Source: Coxiellaceae bacterium (GTDB taxonomy: Bacteria; Pseudomonadota; Gammaproteobacteria; Coxiellales; Coxiellaceae). Taken from it: a DNA stretch of 22,185 nucleotides. Positions 1 through 7,624 of the stretch are shown here, piece by piece; the stretch's first letter is position 1; each line of letters opens with the position of its first letter. A program made the translations under genes and the position numbers. The DNA is taken from positions 1-22,185 of the forward strand of contig JABABH010000015.1 of the NCBI GenBank assembly GCA_014238325.1. The letters run 5' to 3'. The notes beneath the pieces were generated by a model. It worked only from the letters and a program-made list of their open reading frames with translations. It did no database searches and was not told the origin of the DNA.

Positions 1-236
1 CAGCGTTACGTAAGGTAGCACGTGTTCGTTTAACGAATGGAGCTGAAGTGACGGCTTATGTTGGGGGTGAGGGGCATAATTTGCAGGAACACTCTGTGGT
101 TCTCATTCGTGGTGGTGCTGTTAAAGATTTGCCGGGTGTACGATATCATATTGTGCGTGGAAGTTTGGATACAGCAGGTGTCTCTGGACGCCGACATGGT
201 CGTTCCAAATATGGTGTTAAGAAACCGAAAGAATAG
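1..236 (+). CDS. rpsL: 30S ribosomal protein S12, C-terminal part (5' end outside window)
   Basis: This is the last 77 residues of S12, the decoding-centre protein of the small subunit; the first complete codon is at base 3 and the gene ends with TAG at 234-236. The text SALRKVARVRLTNGAEV and then GEGHNLQEHSVVLIRGG, VKDLPGVRYH and RSKYGVKKPKE matches the C-terminal two thirds of bacterial S12. The lysine of VKDLPG (E. coli Lys87, a streptomycin-resistance position) and the next aspartate (beta-methylthiolation site in E. coli) are both kept. Lys42 lies outside the window, so drug response cannot be read. An ATG at base 57 opens another reading frame here but it is only a shadow. rpsG starts 18 bases downstream. 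Confidence 0.97.
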   Translation, partial: ALRKVARVRLTNGAEVTAYVGGEGHNLQEHSVVLIRGGAVKDLPGVRYHIVRGSLDTAGVSGRRHGRSKYGVKKPKE

Positions 237-254
237 AGCTGAGGTCCTAATAAC

Positions 255-776
255 ATGTCAAGAAAAAAAGCAGCACCTAAAAGAAAGATTTTAGCTGATC
301 CTCTCTTTGGAGAGGTCATACCGGCTAAGTTTGTTTCTGTGATTATGCGAGGTGGGGCAAAGTCTAAGGCTCAGAAAATTCTCTATTCTGCTTTGAATAT
401 AGTTGCGGAGCGGAAATTAAAGCGCACAGTAGATATCTATGTTGAGGAGGAAGCGCGATCATTAGCTTTGGATCTTTTTAAGCGGGCTTTGAGAAATGTG
501 ACGCCTGTCATTGAAGTTAAGTCTCGTCGGGTTGGCGGTGCGACTTATCAGGTTCCAATAGATATTCTTCCTGACCGTAAGGCTGCCTTAGCTAGACGTT
601 TGTTGATTGAGGCAGCACAGAAGCGCCAAGAAAGGGGCATGATCTTAAAGCTAGCAGGTGAAATTATGGATGCCTCCGACGACCAACCCCGTGGTGGAGC
701 CATAAAAAGGCGTGAAGAGATGCATCGTATGGCGAAGGCAAATCAATCCTTCTCCCATCATACGGTGGATCATTAA
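255..776 (+). CDS. rpsG: 30S ribosomal protein S7
   Basis: S7 nucleates assembly of the 30S head by binding the 3' domain of 16S rRNA. The core signature VEVKSRRVGG-like stretch (IEVKSRRVGGATYQVP, residues about 86-101) and the C-terminal KRREEMHRMAKAN motif are clear. At 173 residues it is longer than the usual 156 or so. An extra 10-12 residues, rich in Glu and Val, sit just before the helix leading to SRRVGG (about residues 55-75), and the tail continues past the usual end with SHHTVDH. Compared with E. coli S7 it is one of the more divergent ribosomal proteins here. The start ATG has GAGG about 10 bases upstream. Only 18 bases separate it from rpsL, so the E. coli S7-binding regulatory hairpin between these genes has no room. 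Confidence 0.96.
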   Translation: MSRKKAAPKRKILADPLFGEVIPAKFVSVIMRGGAKSKAQKILYSALNIVAERKLKRTVDIYVEEEARSLALDLFKRALRNVTPVIEVKSRRVGGATYQVPIDILPDRKAALARRLLIEAAQKRQERGMILKLAGEIMDASDDQPRGGAIKRREEMHRMAKANQSFSHHTVDH

Positions 777-828
777 TTTTTGGTCGATGTGAATATAGCG
801 ATTTAGTGAGTGGTATTTCGAGAATAAC

Positions 829-2928
829 ATGGTAACAAAAGAGACACCCTTAGATCATCTCCGCAATATTGGTATTGTGGCGCATATCGATGCAGGAAAG
901 ACGACGACGACTGAGCGCGTCTTATACTATGGCAATCGATCGCATAAAATAGGCGAGGTGCATGAGGGAACCGCTCTTATGGATTCTATGGCCCAAGAGC
1001 AAGAGCGGGGTATTACTATCAGTGCTGCTGCAACGAATATTCGTTGGCCTGGCATGAGTCGACAGCATATTCACTCTCCCTATACGATTGCTATTATCGA
1101 TACCCCGGGGCATGTGGACTTTACGATTGAGGTCGAACGTTCTTTGCGCGTCTTGGATGGTGCTGTTGCTGTATTTTGTGCCGTAGGCGGTGTTGAGCCG
1201 CAAAGTGAGACCGTATGGCGACAAGCCAATAAATATATGGTTCCCCGAATCGGTTTTGTGAATAAAATGGATCGTGCTGGTGCTAATTTTCTAAAAGTAG
1301 TAGAGCAGGTCCGCGACCGATTAGGATCGCATCCAGTCCCTATTCAGTTGCCGATTGGTGCAGAAGAAAATTTTGAGGGCGTGGTCGATTTGATCTTGAT
1401 GAAGGCAATCTACTGGAATGAAGAAGATAAGGGTATGACCTACACCTTCGGTGAGGTTCCCGAAGATATGCTCCAGCTCTGTCATGAATATCGGGAGAAA
1501 ATGGTAGAAGCGGCGATAGAGGCTTCTGAATCTTTACTCGAGGTTTATCTAGGGGGAGAAGCAATATCCCACGATGATATTCGTGAGGCATTAAGAGCCC
1601 GTACGATTAAGAATGAAATTGTGCCGATGTTATGTGGTAGTGCCTTTAAAAATAAGGGTGTTCAGGCAGTTTTGGATGCAGTTGTTGACTATTTACCTGC
1701 TCCTACGGATCTTCCTGCTATTCACGGAGAGGATGCAAAGGGTCATGACACATCTCGGGCTCCTGCATTAGACGCCCCATTTTCAGCATTAGTATTTAAA
1801 ATTGAGATTAATCAGTATGGGACCTTATATTATTTTAGGGTCTATTCTGGAAAGCGTGAAGTGGGTGATGCTGTTTATAACCCTAAAAAAAATAAAAATG
1901 AACGATTGGGGCGCATTCTAAAAATGCATGCCAATGAGCGAGAAGAAATTAAGTCTGTTCAAGCTGGAGATATCGTAGCAGCTATCGGACTGAAACATAC
2001 GATGACGGGTGATACTTTATGTGACGTGAATGCTGTCATTACTTTGGAGAAAATAGAATTTGCAGAGCCCGTGATTTCTGTAGCGATAGAGCCTAAAACT
2101 AAAGCAGATCAAGAAAAAATGGGTATAGCTCTCTCTAAATTGACCCAGGAAGACCCATCTTTTCGAATGCATACCGATCCAGAAACTGCCCAGACCATCA
2201 TCGAAGGTATGGGTGAATTGCATCTTGAGGTTATTGTAGATCGGATGCGGCGTGAGTTTAATGTTGAAGCGAATGTTGGAAAGCCAAGGGTGGCCTATCG
2301 TGAAACCATTCGCCGGGAAGTTGAGCAAGAAGGCAAATATATTCGTCAAACTGGTGGGCGTGGTCAGTATGGCCATGTGTGGTTACGTATTTCGCCTGGA
2401 GAGCCAGGATCTGGTTTTGAATTTGAAAATGCTATTGTCGGTGGTGTGATTCCAAAGGAATATGTTCCAGCGATTGAAAAAGGTGTAGCCTCTCAGATGC
2501 AAAATGGTGTCCTAGCTGGATATCCACTCGTTGATGTCAAAGTTTCAGTTTATGATGGCTCTTATCATGATGTTGACTCGAGTGAAATGGCGTTTAAAAT
2601 TGCAGGTTCTCAGTGTTTTAGAGAAGGGGCTCTCAAAGCGAGTCCTGTTTTGCTGGAACCGATTATGAAAGTAGAGGTCGTAACACCAGAAGAATATATG
2701 GGCGACCTCGTTGGTGATTTAAATCGTCGCCGTGGTTTTATTCAGGCGATGGATGAAGGGGCGATGGGCAAGATTATTAGCGCTGAAGTTCCGCTGGCTG
2801 AAATGTTTGGATATGCAACGGATTTGCGTTCTTTGAGTCAAGGACGTGCGACCTATACGATGGAGTTTTTGCAGTATACAGAAGCGCCTTCGAATATTGC
2901 TAAAGAAATTATTGAAAGAGAGCGTTAA
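829..2928 (+). CDS. fusA: Elongation factor G
   Basis: EF-G is the translational GTPase that drives tRNA-mRNA translocation and, with RRF, ribosome recycling in the cytoplasm. At 699 residues it has normal length (E. coli 704). The G motifs are intact: AHIDAGKT (18-25), RGITI (60-64), DTPGHVDF with the catalytic histidine (91-98), NKMD (145-148) and the GSAF G5 motif near 270. Domain IV keeps GGVIPKEYVPAIEKG and the HDVDSSEMAFK region, and domain V ends normally. Nothing suggests a second or specialised EF-G paralog. Its codon choice (AAA, ATT and GAA well represented) is typical of the cluster and contrasts with the following tuf. The stop is TAA, followed by 31 bases before tuf. Confidence 0.98.
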   Translation: MVTKETPLDHLRNIGIVAHIDAGKTTTTERVLYYGNRSHKIGEVHEGTALMDSMAQEQERGITISAAATNIRWPGMSRQHIHSPYTIAIIDTPGHVDFTIEVERSLRVLDGAVAVFCAVGGVEPQSETVWRQANKYMVPRIGFVNKMDRAGANFLKVVEQVRDRLGSHPVPIQLPIGAEENFEGVVDLILMKAIYWNEEDKGMTYTFGEVPEDMLQLCHEYREKMVEAAIEASESLLEVYLGGEAISHDDIREALRARTIKNEIVPMLCGSAFKNKGVQAVLDAVVDYLPAPTDLPAIHGEDAKGHDTSRAPALDAPFSALVFKIEINQYGTLYYFRVYSGKREVGDAVYNPKKNKNERLGRILKMHANEREEIKSVQAGDIVAAIGLKHTMTGDTLCDVNAVITLEKIEFAEPVISVAIEPKTKADQEKMGIALSKLTQEDPSFRMHTDPETAQTIIEGMGELHLEVIVDRMRREFNVEANVGKPRVAYRETIRREVEQEGKYIRQTGGRGQYGHVWLRISPGEPGSGFEFENAIVGGVIPKEYVPAIEKGVASQMQNGVLAGYPLVDVKVSVYDGSYHDVDSSEMAFKIAGSQCFREGALKASPVLLEPIMKVEVVTPEEYMGDLVGDLNRRRGFIQAMDEGAMGKIISAEVPLAEMFGYATDLRSLSQGRATYTMEFLQYTEAPSNIAKEIIERER

Positions 2929-2941
2929 CCGATTTAATTCG

Positions 2942-2953
2942 TGAGTGAGGTAA
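2942..2953 (+). repeat. 12-base direct repeat, left copy, in front of tuf
   Basis: TGAGTGAGGTAA lies between fusA and tuf and is repeated exactly at 4150-4161, just at the end of tuf. The copy contains the GAGG that serves as ribosome-binding site for tuf. The bases immediately before and after the two copies differ. Confidence 0.75.
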
Positions 2954-2959
2954 AGAGTT

Positions 2960-4156
2960 ATGGCAGCGAAGGAACACTTTAGTCGGGATCTTCCGCATTT
3001 AAATGTGGGTACGATAGGTCATGTGGATCATGGTAAGACGACCTTATCGGCAGCATTAGCGACGTATGCCTCGAAGAAGTATGGTGGAGAGGCTCGAGCT
3101 TTTGAGCAGATAGACAATGCGCCCGAAGAGAAGGCACGAGGAATAACCATAGCGACGGCCCACTTGGAATATCGTAGTGAGAATCGCCATTATGCGCACG
3201 TAGATTGTCCTGGTCACGCGGATTATGTGAAGAACATGATCACAGGAGCGGCTCAAATGGATGGAGCGGTTCTGGTAGTGAGTGCAGCAGACAGTGTGAT
3301 GCCTCAGACGCGGGAGCATATCTTGCTTGCGAAGCAAGTAGAGGTGCCGAATATTATTGTGTATTTAAATAAAGCGGATACAGTAGATGATCCGGAGTTG
3401 ATCGAGTTAGTGGAGATGGAGGTCCGTAGTTTGTTAACGGATTATGGATTTCCTGGTGATGATACACCGGTTATAGTAGGGTCAGCACTGAAGGCTTTAG
3501 AGGGAGATACGGGGGAGTTAGGTGAAGGATCGATACAAAAGTTATTGAATGCCATGGATGACTATTTTCCGCAGCCAGAGAGGGCAACGGACAAGCCGTT
3601 TTTGATGCCGATAGAAGATGTATTTTCTATTTCAGGAAGAGGAACGGTGGTAACAGGGCGTATAGAGAAGGGAGAAGTGAAGGTAGGAGATGAATTAGAG
3701 ATAGTTGGGATAAGGAAGACGCAAAAGACGATCTGTACCGGTGTTGAGATGTTTAGGAAGCTGCTGGATCGAGGTCAGGCAGGAGATAACGTAGGTGTGT
3801 TATTGCGTGGAACGAAGAGGGAAGATGTAGAGCGAGGTCAAGTTTTGTCGAAGCCAAATGCGATCACGCCGCATAAGAAGTTTGAGGCGGAGGTCTACGT
3901 GTTATCGAAAGAGGAAGGAGGCCGACACACGCCGTTTATGAAAGGCTATCGCCCTCAATATTACTTTCGTACGACAGATGTGACAGGTGAGTTGCTGAGT
4001 TTGGCGGAAGGTGTAGAGATGGTGATGCCCGGGGACAACGTACAGGTGACGGTAGAATTAATTGCGCCTGTGGCGATGGATGAGGGTCTTCGTTTTGCTA
4101 TTCGAGAGGGTGGTCGAACGGTCGGGGCCGGTGTTGTGACCAAAATTATTGAGTGA
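2960..4156 (+). CDS. tuf: Elongation factor Tu, divergent in codon use and sequence
   Basis: EF-Tu carries aminoacyl-tRNA to the ribosome as a GTP complex. At 398 residues it has family length (E. coli 394). GTP-binding motifs are GHVDHGKT (20-27), DCPGH with catalytic His86, and NKAD (137-140), followed by GSALKALEG. The C-terminal domain ends normally (REGGRTVGAGVVTK). Several near-invariant spots differ: the usual DGPMPQT is DSVMPQT (111-117), QVGVP is QVEVP (126-130), and a few residues are inserted before EGVEMVMPGDN. Codon choice is odd: by my count 19 of 23 lysines are AAG and 10 of 22 isoleucines are ATA, unlike fusA and rpsJ. The last 30 codons or so look more like the neighbours. 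This suggests transfer or gene conversion; a function in translation is still expected. GAGG lies upstream of the ATG; the stop is TGA. Confidence 0.97.
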   Translation: MAAKEHFSRDLPHLNVGTIGHVDHGKTTLSAALATYASKKYGGEARAFEQIDNAPEEKARGITIATAHLEYRSENRHYAHVDCPGHADYVKNMITGAAQMDGAVLVVSAADSVMPQTREHILLAKQVEVPNIIVYLNKADTVDDPELIELVEMEVRSLLTDYGFPGDDTPVIVGSALKALEGDTGELGEGSIQKLLNAMDDYFPQPERATDKPFLMPIEDVFSISGRGTVVTGRIEKGEVKVGDELEIVGIRKTQKTICTGVEMFRKLLDRGQAGDNVGVLLRGTKREDVERGQVLSKPNAITPHKKFEAEVYVLSKEEGGRHTPFMKGYRPQYYFRTTDVTGELLSLAEGVEMVMPGDNVQVTVELIAPVAMDEGLRFAIREGGRTVGAGVVTKIIE

Positions 4157-4161
4157 GGTAA
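4150..4161 (+). repeat. 12-base direct repeat, right copy, at the tuf/rpsJ junction
   Basis: This is the exact second copy of TGAGTGAGGTAA (see 2942-2953). It contains the last codon and the TGA stop of tuf and supplies the GAGG ribosome-binding site of rpsJ. Confidence 0.75.
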
Positions 4162-4167
4162 GCTTGA

Positions 4168-4488
4168 ATGGCTCTCAGCAAAAATCAGCGAATACGCATT
4201 AGATTAAAAGCTTTTGATCACAAGCTTATTGATTGGTCTACTCAGGAAATCGTACAAGCAGCACGCAAAACTGGGTCGATTATTGTTGGACCTATTCCTT
4301 TGCCAACGAAGATCGAGTCTTATACGATTTTGATTTCACCACATGTTGATAAAGATGCGCGTGATCAATATGAAACTCGCATTCATAAGAGATTGCTCTA
4401 TATTATTCATCCAACAGATAAAACTGTGGACGCTTTAATGAAGTTGCATTTGGCGGCAGGTGTGGATGTTCAGATTAGCTTGGAATAA
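4168..4488 (+). CDS. rpsJ: 30S ribosomal protein S10
   Basis: S10 sits in the 30S head and, as NusE, also joins the NusB transcription antitermination complex. The 106-residue product has IRIRLKAFDHKLID at the N-terminus and GPIPLPTK in the middle, with the family's VQISLE-type end. It starts only 11 bases after the tuf stop, so the long regulatory leader that precedes S10 in E. coli (target of L4 attenuation) is absent. The gene is probably read from the upstream str transcript. GAGG within the right 12-base repeat is the likely ribosome-binding site. A 53-base gap follows before rplC. Confidence 0.97.
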   Translation: MALSKNQRIRIRLKAFDHKLIDWSTQEIVQAARKTGSIIVGPIPLPTKIESYTILISPHVDKDARDQYETRIHKRLLYIIHPTDKTVDALMKLHLAAGVDVQISLE

Positions 4489-4541
4489 ATGCTACGGTTG
4501 ATGAAGTGAATTTTAAGATTTAATTTTTGGAGACATAGGCA

Positions 4542-5189
4542 ATGCCTATAGGTTTTATTGGTCGAAAACATGGTATGACGCGCGTCTTTACTGAAACAGG
4601 TAAGTCTATACCCGTGACGGTAGTTGAGTGTTTGTCGAATCGAATTTTGCAAATCAAAACCATGCAAGAAGATGGTTACCGAGCCTTTCAAATGGTTGCA
4701 GGTTCCAAAAAACTGACTCGTGTTAATAAGCCGATGGCTGGACATTTTTCTAAAGCAGGGGTAAGGCCTGGTATCTTTATACATGAGTTTCGTTTAGACG
4801 AGCATGAAAATCCAGATATGAAGGTAGGCGATGAAATCGCAGCAGATCTGTTCTCTGTAGGAGAATGTGTAGATGTTCGTGGCTTAACGCGTGGTAAGGG
4901 TTTTGCTGGGACGGTGAAGCGACATAATTTTGCTATGCAAGATCTTTCACATGGTAACTCGCTATCCCATCGTGCACCGGGTTCTATTGGTAATAACGAG
5001 CCAGGTCGAGTGATGAAAGGGAAAAAAATGGCTGGCCAGTTAGGAAACGTTTATTGCACTATACAGAATCAAGAAGTTGTTAGAGTAGATTTAGATCGTG
5101 GCATGATATTGGTAAAAGGTGGATTACCAGGTGCTCCCAATGGTCTCGTCATTATTAAAAGATCTGTGAAATCAGCGAGGAATGCCTAA
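4542..5189 (+). CDS. rplC: 50S ribosomal protein L3
   Basis: L3 is an early-assembly 50S protein reaching towards the peptidyl transferase centre. The 215 residues include GFIGRKHGMTRVF at the start and RGKGFAGTVKRHNF, HGNSLSHRAPGSIG and KGKKMAGQLGN in the conserved core (about 117-168). The loop after GSIG reads NNEPGRV, one residue shorter than E. coli QNQTPGKV. The glutamine that PrmB methylates in E. coli (Gln150) is therefore not kept and glutamate stands nearby (Glu153). GGAG lies about 10 bases before the ATG. The TAA stop shares its last base with the rplD start. Confidence 0.97.
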   Translation: MPIGFIGRKHGMTRVFTETGKSIPVTVVECLSNRILQIKTMQEDGYRAFQMVAGSKKLTRVNKPMAGHFSKAGVRPGIFIHEFRLDEHENPDMKVGDEIAADLFSVGECVDVRGLTRGKGFAGTVKRHNFAMQDLSHGNSLSHRAPGSIGNNEPGRVMKGKKMAGQLGNVYCTIQNQEVVRVDLDRGMILVKGGLPGAPNGLVIIKRSVKSARNA

Positions 5190-5839
5190 TGGAGCTCGTA
5201 GTTCGCTCATTAACTCAACAGGATATACCACCATTGATGGTGTCAGACGATGTTTTCTCTTGCCCTTTTAAAGAAGGTTTAATTCATCAGGTTGTGCACG
5301 CTTACTTGGCTGGTGGTCGATCCGGTAATCGGGCTCAGAAAACGCGTAGTGAAGTACGTGGAGGTGGTGCTAAGCCTTGGCGGCAAAAGGGAACGGGTCG
5401 TGCACGCGCAGGAACTATTCGTAGCCCTTTATGGCGTACGGGAGGGGTGACCTTTGCAGCTAAGCCTCGCGATTTTTCTCAAAAAGTCAATAGAAAAATG
5501 TATCAGCGGGCTTTAGCCTCTATCTTTTCTGAATTAGTGCGTCAGGATCGTCTCATTGTCGTGGATGAATTAACGATAAAGGAACCGAAAACACGACAAT
5601 TAAAAGATCATTTAGATGCATTGAATTTCAAGAAGGGATTAATTCTAATCAGAAATATTGGGCAAAATAATAGTGATACTCATGAAAATGAAGCTCGTAA
5701 TCTTGCTTTGTCTTCAAGAAATTTAGTGGGTGTGAACCTGGATAACGCACTGACAGTTAACCCTGTGAGTTTAGTGGTAGCCTCACATATCTTGGTGACA
5801 GTAGAAGCGATAAAACAAATTGAGAAGCGAATATTATGA
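5189..5839 (+). CDS. rplD: 50S ribosomal protein L4
   Basis: L4 lines the peptide exit tunnel with its extended loop, and in E. coli it also represses the S10 operon. The 216-residue protein shows the basic tunnel loop (GGGAKPWRQKGTGRARAG and RSPLWRTGG, about residues 53-84), the site where macrolide-resistance changes map in other bacteria. It is somewhat longer than E. coli L4 (201), mainly in the globular C-terminal half, which reads NIGQNNSDTHENE near 152-164. It starts on the last base of the rplC stop and overlaps rplW by 4 bases, so it is likely coupled to both. With no S10 leader visible upstream, the E. coli-type attenuation control is unlikely here. Confidence 0.97.
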   Translation: MELVVRSLTQQDIPPLMVSDDVFSCPFKEGLIHQVVHAYLAGGRSGNRAQKTRSEVRGGGAKPWRQKGTGRARAGTIRSPLWRTGGVTFAAKPRDFSQKVNRKMYQRALASIFSELVRQDRLIVVDELTIKEPKTRQLKDHLDALNFKKGLILIRNIGQNNSDTHENEARNLALSSRNLVGVNLDNALTVNPVSLVVASHILVTVEAIKQIEKRIL

Positions 5840-6123
5840 ATCAGACAAGAGCATTTCAAGTTTTGCTTGCCCCTTGCATTTCTGAGAAAACTACGAATAC
5901 AGATCAACTCTATGCATTTAAGGTTCTGAAAGATGCAAAGAAATCTGAGATAAAATGTGCTGTAGAGGATAATTTTAATGTAGCAGTCAAATCTGTGCGA
6001 GTGCTGAATGTCAAAGGTAGATCTAGGCGTTTTAAACAGACAAGAGGTAAAACAAAGACTTGGAAAAAAGCCTATGTCATGTTGTCCGCAGGATCTGAAA
6101 TTGTACTGGCTGATGATAATTAA
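5836..6123 (+). CDS. rplW: 50S ribosomal protein L23
   Basis: L23 lies at the exit of the ribosomal tunnel and is the docking site for trigger factor and SRP. The 95-residue product has the family's N-terminal PCISEKTT motif, YAFKV, and the extended basic loop KGRSRRFKQTRGKTKTWKKAYV (about 61-82) ending in a short acidic tail. It is slightly shorter than E. coli L23 (100). Its ATG overlaps the rplD TGA (ATGA), a typical coupling arrangement. Divergence from E. coli is considerable, but position and loop make the identity firm. Confidence 0.95.
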   Translation: MNQTRAFQVLLAPCISEKTTNTDQLYAFKVLKDAKKSEIKCAVEDNFNVAVKSVRVLNVKGRSRRFKQTRGKTKTWKKAYVMLSAGSEIVLADDN

Positions 6124-6150
6124 GACAACAATATTAAAGGTATATCATCC

Positions 6151-6984
6151 ATGGCTTTAGTAAAAACAAAACCAACTTCTCCGGGTCGTCGTTTTCTGGT
6201 TAAATCGGTTAATCCAGATTTACACAAGGGGAATCCTTACTCTCCACTATTAGAGAGTAAAAAGCGTATCAGTGCTCGCAATAATGCTGGAAGAATTACC
6301 GTGCGCCGAAGAGGTGGGGGACATAAGCGTCACTACCGAATTATTGACTTTAAGCGAACTAAAGATGCGGTCTCTAGTGTTGTGGAAAGATTAGAATACG
6401 ATCCTAATCGAACGGCTTATATTGCATTATTACTGTACAAAGACGGCGAGCGTCGTTATATTATTGCACCGAAAGGGATTAAAAAAGGCGATACCATAGC
6501 ATCTGGTCCGGATGTACCGATAAAAAGTGGAAATTGTTTGCCTTTGAAAAATATTCCGCTCGGCACAACGATTCATGGCATTGAATTAAAGCCAGGTAAG
6601 GGTGCACAGATGATTCGAAGTGCTGGAACTTTTGCACAATTAACGGCAAGAGAGGGAATATATGCTATCATTCGACTTCGATCGGGTGAGGTGCGTCGTG
6701 TATTAGCGGAGTGTCGTGCCTGTATTGGAGAGGTATCACATGCTGAGCATGCTTTAATTGTTTTAGGGAAGGCAGGTGCAAATCGTTGGCGTGGCATTCG
6801 TCCAACTGTTCGTGGTGTAGCGATGAACCCCATCGATCATCCCCATGGTGGTGGAGAAGGTAAAACTTCTGGCGGTCGACATCCGGTTAGCCCGACAGGA
6901 GTGCCAACCAAGGGATATAAGACGCGAAAAAACAAGCGTACTGATCATATGATTATTTACAAGCGACATAGAAGAAAGAGGTAG
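6151..6984 (+). CDS. rplB: 50S ribosomal protein L2
   Basis: L2 is a primary rRNA-binding protein needed for subunit association and peptidyl transferase activity. The 277 residues (E. coli 273) contain GRITVRRRGGGHKRHYR near the N-terminus. The C-terminal block MNPIDHPHGGGEGK includes the conserved histidine (E. coli His229) implicated in peptidyl transfer. The C-terminus is very basic (YKRHRRKR). AAGGT precedes the ATG. The stop is TAG, and the TAGGAG around it doubles as the ribosome-binding site of rpsS. Confidence 0.98.
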   Translation: MALVKTKPTSPGRRFLVKSVNPDLHKGNPYSPLLESKKRISARNNAGRITVRRRGGGHKRHYRIIDFKRTKDAVSSVVERLEYDPNRTAYIALLLYKDGERRYIIAPKGIKKGDTIASGPDVPIKSGNCLPLKNIPLGTTIHGIELKPGKGAQMIRSAGTFAQLTAREGIYAIIRLRSGEVRRVLAECRACIGEVSHAEHALIVLGKAGANRWRGIRPTVRGVAMNPIDHPHGGGEGKTSGGRHPVSPTGVPTKGYKTRKNKRTDHMIIYKRHRRKR

Positions 6985-6990
6985 GAGACA

Positions 6991-7272
6991 GTGCCAAGAT
7001 CCACAAAAAAAGGCCCATTTGTCGACCATCATTTATTAAAAAAAGTTGAGCTTGCGCAGAAAGAAAATAGTAAGCGCCCTATTAAAACATGGTCTCGTCG
7101 GTCTATGGTTGTTCCTGATATGATTGGTTTAACTATTGCTATTCATAATGGACGTCAGCATGTTCCAATCTATATTTCTGAGAATATGGTGGGCCATAAA
7201 TTAGGTGAATTTGCGATGACTCGCACCTTCCGTATGCATTCTGGTGATCGCAAGGCGAAAAAAGGGGATTAA
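6991..7272 (+). CDS. rpsS: 30S ribosomal protein S19 (GTG start)
   Basis: S19 binds with S13 at the top of the 30S head, contacting the A-site tRNA and the 50S subunit. The 93 residues begin PRSTKKGPFVDHHL and continue with KTWSRRS, HNGRQHVPIYI and the HKLGEF motif, all standard for S19. The start is GTG, chosen because PRS follows directly as in other S19 proteins and because a strong TAGGAG lies just upstream. The gap to rplB is 6 bases. Confidence 0.97.
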   Translation: MPRSTKKGPFVDHHLLKKVELAQKENSKRPIKTWSRRSMVVPDMIGLTIAIHNGRQHVPIYISENMVGHKLGEFAMTRTFRMHSGDRKAKKGD

Positions 7273-7276
7273 GACG

Positions 7277-7624
7277 ATGAAGGCGTCGGCAACAATTAAA
7301 TATGCACGTGTTTCTCCTCAAAAGGCTCGATTAGTAGCCGATCAAATTCGAGGGTTGTCAGCGGAAAGAGGCATACATTTGCTCAAATTTAGTCATAAAA
7401 AATCTGCAGCTATTATAAAAAAAGCTCTAGATTCTGCTATTTCGAATGCTGAGTATAATAGGGGTGCTGATATTGATGAGCTGGTTATATCCACAATTAT
7501 GGTGAATGAAGCCTCCATCATGAAGCGCTTTCGCTCAGCGGCTCGAGGTCGAAGCACTCGTATAATGAAGCGGTCTTCGCATATAGTGATCACGGTTTCT
7601 GATTCGAATGAAGGGGTAGAATAA
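7277..7624 (+). CDS. rplV: 50S ribosomal protein L22
   Basis: L22 contributes the beta-hairpin that narrows the exit tunnel. I place the start at ATG 7277 (MKASATIKYARVSPQKARL, 115 residues, E. coli 110). An in-frame ATG 33 bases earlier lies inside rpsS and would add residues unlike the family; GGGG is about 9 bases before the chosen ATG. Core motifs are SPQKARLVADQIRG and, later, the hairpin MKRFRSAARGRSTRIMKRSSH. The TAA stop overlaps the rpsC ATG by one base. Confidence 0.95.
   Translation: MKASATIKYARVSPQKARLVADQIRGLSAERGIHLLKFSHKKSAAIIKKALDSAISNAEYNRGADIDELVISTIMVNEASIMKRFRSAARGRSTRIMKRSSHIVITVSDSNEGVE

Noticed and set aside
48..294. Separate small genes at the left edge
   Set aside because: The frame beginning at 48 is the tail of rpsL and the frame at 58 is its out-of-frame shadow.
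922..3337. Long antisense frames under fusA and tuf
   Set aside because: They mirror highly conserved coding sequence and encode proteins without recognisable features.
4489..4541. Promoter in the rpsJ-rplC gap (TTGATG with TTTAAT)
   Set aside because: Hexamers are weak and spacing is 15 bases; the stretch is just AT-rich.
7244..7276. Upstream ATG start for rplV
   Set aside because: It lies within rpsS, adds residues foreign to L22, and a well-placed ATG with GGGG is at 7277.
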